Assembly (NCBI GenBank): GCA_039931435.1
Contig: JBDTRY010000014.1
Coordinates: 1 to 38,239, forward strand
Source: JBDTRY01 sp039931435
GTDB taxonomy: Bacteria; Acidobacteriota; Thermoanaerobaculia; Gp7-AA8
Direction: 5' to 3'
Length of the DNA: 38,239 bases
Numbering within the stretch: position 1 is the stretch's first letter; each line of letters opens with the position of its first letter. The position numbers were made by a program, and so were the translations under genes. This document shows, piece after piece, positions 8,282 to 13,917 of this stretch. The notes beneath the pieces are model-generated. The model did not search any database. It saw only the letters and a list, made by a program, of their open reading frames with translations, and had not been told where the DNA came from.

Positions 8282-8770
8282 TTACTTCTTCTCTTTGGCT
8301 CCTCGGAGGTCTTCCAGAATCTGGGCGGCATGGGAGGCGGGATCCACTTTCTTGTAGACCTTCCGCACCCGCCCGTCCCGGCCGATCCAGTACGTCCCCC
8401 GAACGACACCCCATGACCGGCGGCCGTAGAGATTTTTCTCTTTCCACATTCCATACATCTTCACCACGTCGGAGGTTTCGTCCGAAAGCAAGGGGTAGTT
8501 CAGGTTGTACTTTTCCCGGAACTTTTCATGACTCTCCACGGAGTCCGTTGAGACTCCGAGGACGATGGCACCTTCTTTCTGAATATCTCCAATGGCGTCC
8601 CTGAAGGCGCATGCTTCCTTCGTGCATCCGGGGGTATCGTCCTTTGGATAGAAGTAGAGGATGACATCCTTTCCTTTGTAATCCCGAAGAGAGATTTCCT
8701 TCTCGCCGGTTGACGGAAGCTGAAAGTCAGGCGCGCGGTCACCCGCCCTCGGTTCGAAAAAATCCTGCAT
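8282..8770 (-). CDS. bcp: Thioredoxin-dependent peroxiredoxin (BCP/PrxQ type)
   Basis: A 162-residue peroxiredoxin that reduces hydrogen peroxide and organic hydroperoxides in the cytoplasm. The peroxidatic Cys49 sits in the canonical PKDDTPGCT motif, and Cys54 (CTKEAC) gives the CX4C spacing of atypical two-Cys BCP enzymes. The start is fixed by AGGAGG a few bases before the ATG. It follows the aminotransferase gene on the same strand by 54 bases and may be co-transcribed with it. The length is normal and nothing is missing. Confidence 0.96.
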   Translation of the reverse strand: MQDFFEPRAGDRAPDFQLPSTGEKEISLRDYKGKDVILYFYPKDDTPGCTKEACAFRDAIGDIQKEGAIVLGVSTDSVESHEKFREKYNLNYPLLSDETSDVVKMYGMWKEKNLYGRRSWGVVRGTYWIGRDGRVRKVYKKVDPASHAAQILEDLRGAKEKK

Positions 8771-8824
8771 CGTTTCCTCCTGGTGACTCCTCGTTTGCAG
8801 ATCGCAACGCGGGGCTGCGGCATT

Positions 8825-10024
8825 CTATCCGATGGACTTCTCAGAGGGCTTTCCGAGGGCCGCAATCCTCGAACATGCCTCTCGCAGAGCGTCGAAATCC
8901 TTCGCAAAACAGAAGCGCAGCAGACTCTCTCCCCGGGACGACTGATAAAAAGCCGTTCCCGGTACTGCCGCCACGCGTGCTCTTTCGAGCAGCCCGTCTG
9001 CTGCTTCACGCCCTGTGGCGAAGCCGGCTCCCGTTACATCGGCCAGCATGTAATAGGCCCCCTGCGGCACGAAGGGACTCATTCCCGTCGCCGTCAGTGC
9101 AGCGGTAAGCATGTCTCGTTTTTTCTGATAGTCGCTGCAGAGGTTTTCGTAATAGGACGGCGGGACGTCCAGTCCTCGCGCTACACCCCATTGCAACGGC
9201 GTGGGCGCGCAAACATAGAAGAGATCGTTGACCAGTCCGATCTTCGAGGCGATTTCCGCAGGCGCGGCAACGTAGCCGATCCGCCATCCGGTGATGGAAA
9301 AGGTCTTCGAGAATCCGGAGATGGTGATGGTCAGATCGCGGCAGGAGTCGATGGAAGCCATGGAAACGTGCTCACGTCCGTCGTAGACAATGTATTCGTA
9401 AATCTCATCGGTAAAGGCCCAGGCGCCGTTCTCTCGGCAGAGCGCGCCGATCTTCTCCAGATCCGATCGTGAAAAAACTTTTCCGCACGGATTGGAAGGA
9501 GCGCAGACGACCACCCCGCGGGTGCGCGGGGTGAAGGCGGCTCGCAGCGCATCGAAATCGATGGACCAGTCCGGACCCGAGAGCGGAACCAGGCGTGCTG
9601 TGACCCCGAGAATCTTCAGCGTGTTCAGGTGATATCCATAGAAAGGCTCGAAGAGGATGACCTCGTCGCCCGGATTGAGGGTGGCCATCGCTGCCGCGGC
9701 AAACCCGCCGGTGGAGCCTACGGTAACCACGATCTGGGTGTCGGGATCCACGCTGAAGCCGTTAAAGTCCTGAATCTTCCTGGCGATTTTCTGCCTAAGG
9801 AGATCAATACCCTCCATTTTGGAGTACGTCGCCCTCGAATCTTCGATGGCGGCGATGGCGCCCTGCTGAATCTCCGGAATGGTGGGGAGATCGCAGATGC
9901 CCTGGCCGAGATTGATTCCTCCGACGCGCTCGCACTCACGCGACATGCGCCGGATGTCGGACTGCACAAAATCTCGAACACGGTCGCTGATCTGAAACCG
10001 GGATGTCGATTGCAGGGAAGTCAT
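8825..10024 (-). CDS. PLP-dependent class I/II aminotransferase
   Basis: A 399-residue fold-type I aminotransferase. Visible elements are the Gly-rich substrate loop INLGQGICDLP, the cofactor Asn in PSNPCGK (about 178; Cys replaces the usual Thr), Asp206 and Tyr209 in FTDEIYEY, and the Schiff-base Lys240 in SGFSKTFSITGWRIGY. Near the C-terminus, RFCFAK holds the carboxylate-binding Arg. It transfers an amino group from an amino acid to 2-oxoglutarate or a similar keto acid. The sequence resembles the aspartate/kynurenine/methionine aminotransferase group, but the amino donor cannot be set from motifs. It probably heads a two-gene unit with bcp. It is divergent from the secreted-protein gene at 10165, with a 140-base shared upstream region. 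Confidence 0.93.
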   Translation of the reverse strand: MTSLQSTSRFQISDRVRDFVQSDIRRMSRECERVGGINLGQGICDLPTIPEIQQGAIAAIEDSRATYSKMEGIDLLRQKIARKIQDFNGFSVDPDTQIVVTVGSTGGFAAAAMATLNPGDEVILFEPFYGYHLNTLKILGVTARLVPLSGPDWSIDFDALRAAFTPRTRGVVVCAPSNPCGKVFSRSDLEKIGALCRENGAWAFTDEIYEYIVYDGREHVSMASIDSCRDLTITISGFSKTFSITGWRIGYVAAPAEIASKIGLVNDLFYVCAPTPLQWGVARGLDVPPSYYENLCSDYQKKRDMLTAALTATGMSPFVPQGAYYMLADVTGAGFATGREAADGLLERARVAAVPGTAFYQSSRGESLLRFCFAKDFDALREACSRIAALGKPSEKSIG

Positions 10025-10110
10025 GGCCGTATAGTTTATCGCGAGCGGCCTTTGCCGAGGAGTAGGGGCCCGGATGGCGGTCGAACGACGCCTCTCCGGA
10101 ATCGGGAATG

Positions 10111-10155
10111 CCTTTCCGGGCCCTGGCGTTCTTTGGGATGCCGGTGCCGGAAAGG
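10111..10155 (+). promoter_or_regulatory. Inverted repeat in the 5' leader of the secreted-protein gene
   Basis: CCTTTCCGG (10111-10119) and CCGGAAAGG (10147-10155) are perfect 9-base inverted repeats with a 27-base loop. The right arm contains GGAAAGG, the best ribosome-site candidate for the ATG at 10165. Pairing would therefore hide it. A translational switch is an inference only. Confidence 0.35.
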
Positions 10156-10164
10156 TTCAAAACA

Positions 10165-11121
10165 ATGAGCAGTTCCCGGTACATAGTTTTTGCACTATTC
10201 CTCTCCCTGGCTGTTGCAGTCGATGCTCGGGCCCAGGTCAATGACACCTACGTCATTCCTGTCTCCGCCAGTCTCCCCGGCGACTTCGGCACATTCTGGT
10301 CGACCGAGTTCAACATCTTCAATCCTCAGAGTCATGCGCTGAAGGTGCGCCTGATCTTTCTGCCCACCCTGACCGGCCAGGCCATCCAGGTGACGGTTCC
10401 CGTGGCGGCGAACTCCAACGCCTGGGCCCAGGACGTCCTCGATGAAGTGTTCGACGAAAGCGGGACCGGTGCCTTGCTCGTGGCCACCTTCCCCGAGGAC
10501 AATCCAGGAGTTCCGGACGACGTGCTCTCCAGATCGTTTCTGGTGAACACGAAGACTTTCAACAACGCACGTACGGGAACGTTCGGGCAGTTCGTGCCGG
10601 CGGTGTGGAACGGTCTTCTCGATTTCGACAGCGACGGCATTACCTCGATCGCTCACGGCATCCGCAACGGAGGCTCATCGAATTTCCGGACAAACGTCGG
10701 AGCGGCCAACCTGGGCCGCAGTACGGCCACTCTGAAGGTGGCCGTATACGACGCTGCCGGAAGACTGATCGATACGGTCCCCTTCATCATTCCCTTCATG
10801 GGACACCTGCAGCAACGTCTTCCGGTCTCGGTCGATCACGGCTCGGTCGAATTCTTTCTGAACGATCCCTCACAGGAAGCGGTGGTCTTTCCGTACGTCT
10901 CCATCATTGACAACACATCCGGCGACGCGGTCTACATGTCCCCCGTTCTTCTGGCCAGCCCCTCGGTGCTGTTTCAGAAGGCGGCCGCACACCAGGAGCT
11001 TGGCAAGAAAATCGGTCTGGAAACGGCGCGGGCGGTGGCCGCCAGTGCACGCGATCTCGGCCTGGCCGGAATGGTCTCGACGGAAAACGGGGCAAGGATC
11101 GGACGTCCATCGGGCATCTGA
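10165..11121 (+). CDS. Secreted protein with a beta-rich module also found in the protein at 21455
   Basis: A 318-residue protein with a clear signal peptide (MSSSRYIVF, a hydrophobic core, then AVDARA before QVNDT). The mature part is rich in Thr/Val/Asn and predicted beta strands. It contains the phrases PGDFGTFWSTEFNIFNP, FGQFVPAVW, SSNFRTNVGAANLG and IDNTSGDAVYMSP. Versions of the first and the last two occur at the C-terminus of the kelch protein at 21455 (PGAYGTYFRSD, SNFRTNVGVVNLD, VDNLTGDGWTS), so I regard this as a shared extracellular module, perhaps for surface attachment or assembly. An internal part of this gene is also present as a decayed copy at 24478. I start at 10165 because the signal peptide begins there; the frame is open from 10108. 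The function is unknown. Confidence 0.85.
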   Translation: MSSSRYIVFALFLSLAVAVDARAQVNDTYVIPVSASLPGDFGTFWSTEFNIFNPQSHALKVRLIFLPTLTGQAIQVTVPVAANSNAWAQDVLDEVFDESGTGALLVATFPEDNPGVPDDVLSRSFLVNTKTFNNARTGTFGQFVPAVWNGLLDFDSDGITSIAHGIRNGGSSNFRTNVGAANLGRSTATLKVAVYDAAGRLIDTVPFIIPFMGHLQQRLPVSVDHGSVEFFLNDPSQEAVVFPYVSIIDNTSGDAVYMSPVLLASPSVLFQKAAAHQELGKKIGLETARAVAASARDLGLAGMVSTENGARIGRPSGI

Positions 11122-11185
11122 GCGCAGAAGCCGTCGACGCGTCGCAGGTCTCGGACCCGCATCGGCCAGGCGAAAAGCGACTCAG

Positions 11186-11275
11186 TCCCTCGCCCCGCGA
11201 GAGCGGGGAGAGGGTGGCGAGCGAAGCGAGCCGGGTGAGGGGCAGCGCTGCATACGACGCGTTAGCAAGCGTCGT
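11186..11275. repeat. REP-like palindromic element and adjoining hairpin
   Basis: The stem CCCTCGCCCCGC (11187-11198) pairs with GCGGGGAGAGGG (11203-11214), with one mismatch and a GAGA loop. It is followed by GGCGAGCGAAGCGAGCC and GGGTGAGGGG (11233-11242). This layout matches a class of REP-like repeats seen in many genomes. A second perfect hairpin, ACGACGC (11254-11260) with GCGTCGT (11269-11275), follows directly. Lying 65 bases after the stop of the secreted-protein gene, it may also act to end or stabilise that transcript. Confidence 0.7.
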
Positions 11276-11290
11276 CGGCCTGGGGCGGAC

Positions 11291-11452
11291 TCCGTGTGCG
11301 GCGACGTACTGGCGGAGCACTTAATTCACCGAAGCCATGTTCCGGAAGATCTTCGCCAAATGTCAATCGAGTAGCACGACGTTCGATCCCTGGCGATAGG
11401 CGGTCGCGTATTCTCTGCGGACCCGCTCGTTGAAGTCATATTCCTCCCGAGG
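11291..11452 (-). pseudogene. Relic of a small EYDF...NVVxLDPDVA...SVNEALR-type protein
   Basis: Reading the minus strand from 11452, one frame gives PREEYDFNERVRREYATAY, then RQGSNVVLLD, a stop, HLAKIFRNMASVN, a stop, and VLRQYVAAH. Apart from the two stops this matches a family of small proteins that I know from many genomes, of the form EYDF..VRG.YA..Y..GTNVVVLDPDVA..F....SVNEALR. These are often found in antitoxin-like or gene-poor contexts, but their function is not established to my knowledge. There is no start codon in frame and two stops interrupt it, so this is a dead copy. It overlaps no other gene and adjoins the REP-like element. The assignment is from memory of the family pattern. 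Confidence 0.55.
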
Positions 11453-11571
11453 TCGCCGACGTCTCTATTCTGCGTTATGGTTTCTTCGTTCTGCGCGGGT
11501 TGCGAGCCGTTCGCTGATGAAACTGATTCTCTCGCCCAGTCTGCATGAGCGACCACAACAAGACTTCATGA

Positions 11572-11739
11572 ACTAGTGGAGTGTAAAGGTTGAAGTGGGA
11601 CCAAATGGCGCCGGTATTGACGACGTGAGCGAGGCGCGCCGACGAAGGCATAGCGGGACTATGGCGAGGAGGCGCAACAAAGCGCACGGCGTCGAGGCCA
11701 AGCCAGATGGTCCCGATTTAGCCTTTACACTCCACTAGT
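11572..11739. mobile_element. 168-bp MITE-like element with 32-nt terminal inverted repeats
   Basis: Bases 11572-11603 and the reverse complement of 11708-11739 agree over 32 positions: both begin ACTAGTGGAGTGTAAAGG and end GGGACCA, and they differ only in a central block of about seven bases. The interior of about 104 bases has no credible coding sequence. Both outer ends carry CTAG, which could be a 4-base target duplication flanking a repeat starting TGGAGTGTAAAGG, as in some IS5/IS701-related elements. Because CTAG is palindromic, this cannot be separated from an extended terminal repeat. It looks like a non-autonomous element or a long stable hairpin. Confidence 0.7.
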
Positions 11740-11839
11740 GTCAGCAAGAGTCAGGAAACCGTACTCCGCGATGGAATGATCAGGACAGCGCCGGTGACGT
11801 GCATTCCGTTTTTACTACGTGCGTCGTAGGATGGCCGCG

Positions 11840-13036
11840 ATGGCCGCATCTCCGACAGCTCTACGGTTTCCTCGCTGGACACTTTTCGTCCTCGGTTTTG
11901 TCGCTTTCGTCACCTCCTTCGGAGCGCACGTTGTCGCCGTGAACCTGCCCGTATACGCGAAGCAGGTCGGGGCTGGCCTGGCGATGATCGGCCTCCTGAT
12001 CGCCATCTACGACTTCGCGGAGATCATTGCCAAACCTGTCTTCGGCTTCATCGCCGACAGGACCGGAATGAAACCGACGATGCTGGTCGGGCTCGCCGTG
12101 TTCTCACTGGCCTCGCTCGGGTTTTTCGCGGTCGACCCGCGACTGCTCCTTCTCGTCCGGCTGTTGCAGGGAGTCGGGGCGGCAGCTCTGTCGATCGTCT
12201 CGGCGGCACTCGTGGCGGCATACTTCCCTGAGTCGCGCGGCCAGGCCTTCGGTTTCTATAACGCCATCAAGGGTGCCGGATACGTTCTCAGCCCGGTGGT
12301 CGGAGGCGCGATCGTCTGGGCATCGAACTTCCGGATGATCTTTCTCGCCTGCTTCGGAATCGGCGTTGCAGGCTTCCTCCTCTCCCTCACGCTTCCGAAG
12401 GTTCCCGCATCGGCCACCTTCAAGGATGACGATGGTGGGGATTTCTCCATCGAACAGTTCGTGTCGGTCTTCAGGAACCGTACGCTCCTGCCCTGGTACC
12501 TGATCATCGTCGTGAATATGTTCCTCGTCGGAATCCTCTTTGGCTTTTTGCCGGTGTACGTAAATACGCTTGGCTACGATCAGCTGCGGAACGGCCTCAT
12601 CATCGGCGCCTCGACGCTCTCCTACCTCCTGGTTCAACCGTTTGCCGGCCGGCTCGCCGACCGAATCGACCCAATCGCCGTCATTTTCGGAGGTCTCGTT
12701 CTCTCTGCGGCAGGTGTCGTTCTCATTCCATTCACCCGCGGGCCGCTTCTCATCGCCGTTGCCATCATCGGCGGACTCGGCGTCGGTACCGTGTGGACGA
12801 ACACCGACACAATGGTCAGCAGGCTCGCCGATCAAGGCAGGATGGCCGCAACGCTCGGAGCCGCGGGATCGTTCAAGGAGCTCGGCGACATGCTCGGGCC
12901 GCTGCTCATCGGCGCACTCGGCCAGACACTTGGACTGCGCGCCGCGTTCGTGATCTGCGGCGTGCTCGGATTCCTCTCGATCGCGCTCCTTAAATTCGCG
13001 CGCGCAGCGACGCCTCATGAAGGTGTGGCAGAGTAG
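11840..13036 (+). CDS. Major facilitator superfamily transporter
   Basis: A 398-residue protein with twelve hydrophobic segments in two halves. After the second helix comes the MFS motif A variant GFIADRTGMKP, and a matching loop GRLADRIDPI lies in the second half. The motif-C-like stretch NAIKGAGYVLSPVVGGAIVW in helix 5 is typical of drug/H+ antiporter-like members. It probably exports a small molecule with proton exchange, but the substrate is unknown. The ATG at 11840 is preceded by AGG at a good distance; ATG 11831 and GTG 11819 are in frame. A fragment of a REP-associated transposase follows 23 bases downstream. Confidence 0.9.
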   Translation: MAASPTALRFPRWTLFVLGFVAFVTSFGAHVVAVNLPVYAKQVGAGLAMIGLLIAIYDFAEIIAKPVFGFIADRTGMKPTMLVGLAVFSLASLGFFAVDPRLLLLVRLLQGVGAAALSIVSAALVAAYFPESRGQAFGFYNAIKGAGYVLSPVVGGAIVWASNFRMIFLACFGIGVAGFLLSLTLPKVPASATFKDDDGGDFSIEQFVSVFRNRTLLPWYLIIVVNMFLVGILFGFLPVYVNTLGYDQLRNGLIIGASTLSYLLVQPFAGRLADRIDPIAVIFGGLVLSAAGVVLIPFTRGPLLIAVAIIGGLGVGTVWTNTDTMVSRLADQGRMAATLGAAGSFKELGDMLGPLLIGALGQTLGLRAAFVICGVLGFLSIALLKFARAATPHEGVAE

Positions 13037-13059
13037 AAGGGATCTCGGAAGGAGCTAAC

Positions 13060-13491
13060 GTGCCGGGGCATAACGGAGAAGAAAGCGTTTCCTCCGTCGA
13101 AATCGAGGTCACCAGATCCGGGTCAGCCTACCATGCCCTTGCCGGATACGAGGAGGCTCCTCCTGACTCGCAACCGACAGGGTTCTGGGGCGCATCCACT
13201 TCGATCGGAACAACGCCCAGCAGATCTAACCGCGAGTATGTGGATCAGTGGCTGCAGGATCCCCGCTTTCCCTGGGAGGATCTGGTCGGCCAGCTCTACC
13301 TCGGCAGCGAAACCTGAATCGCCAGGATGCGCACGGTGATCGAAGAAAAGCCCCGCAGCGACGAGCATCCGCGGGCGCAGCGGGAAGCGGGACTTCCCAC
13401 GATGCCGGGCATCGTTGCTTACCGTGGCCAAAAACCCTCGGAGTGTACGCGGGACACGATTCGTCACGGACACGGCGGACGGCGAAGAACT
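13060..13491 (+). pseudogene. Decayed REP-associated tyrosine transposase (RAYT), C-terminal fragment
   Basis: The frame from GTG 13060 (AAGGAG five bases before it) gives 85 residues. The parts AYHALAGYEEAPP and REYVDQWLQD, then PWEDLVGQLYLGSE, match the C-terminal region of RAYT/Y1-type transposases (SYRATAG.EEAP, YR.FV..G, PWE.L.GQ.YLGSE.F..RM). The frame is then cut by TGA at 13315-13317, exactly where a Trp or aromatic residue is expected (SET-stop-IARM). Reading on in the same frame restores homology: IARMRTVIEEKPRSDEHPRA, QRE, and later TRDTIRHGHGGRRR. The middle (TGFWGASTSIGTTPSRS) looks out of frame relative to a neighbouring HFDRNNAQQI reading. The N-terminal catalytic half with HUH and Tyr is absent. 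The 85-residue piece could still be translated. Confidence 0.7.
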
Positions 13492-13917
13492 TCCTGCTCG
13501 TGCCAGAGTAGCGCCAGCCAGACCAGCCGCGGCCCTTGGGTCAGACGCACACGTTTCACGATCGTATTCGGAGTCGATCATCGAGACCATCTGAGCTCGA
13601 GTCGACTCCGTTTTCGACGTTGATCACCGTGTTCGTCACTTTCAAGAGCGCGGTTGCGTAATCGTCGACGGAGTAGTGACCGAAGTACCTGTGGGGCGGG
13701 TTGCTGAGGCGAGGTCTACGAAATCGGGCGTATACTTTGGACTGATTCCCACTGCCGATGAGGAAACCTGTCCCGCTCCATCGAGACAGGTGGTGTGCAA
13801 CTCATCAGTTTCGTACGAACATATGGCAATCACCGGCTTCTGGCGATCATCGGGCGCGCTCGATCCTGTGCCGATCCGCGGTTTCGATCACTCTCAGGCC
13901 GCGCCGGATCTGACCTC
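13492..13917. other. Non-coding gap upstream of the TonB-dependent receptor
   Basis: I see no intact gene here. The first part continues the decayed RAYT 3' end. A perfect inverted repeat, ACCTGTC (13766-13772) and GACAGGT (13785-13791) with a 12-base loop, lies 126 bases before the receptor start and could be an operator or a small hairpin. An in-frame extension of the receptor through 13795 lacks any signal-peptide character and is not used. Confidence 0.5.

Noticed and set aside
12104..13018. 304-codon open frame antisense to the MFS gene
   Set aside because: Extremely rich in Glu, Asp, Arg and His with no fold pattern; it is the reverse reading of a membrane-protein gene.
13795..13917. 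Longer N-terminus for the TonB-dependent receptor
   Set aside because: The 41 extra residues are not signal-like and would bury the clear signal peptide that begins at 13918.
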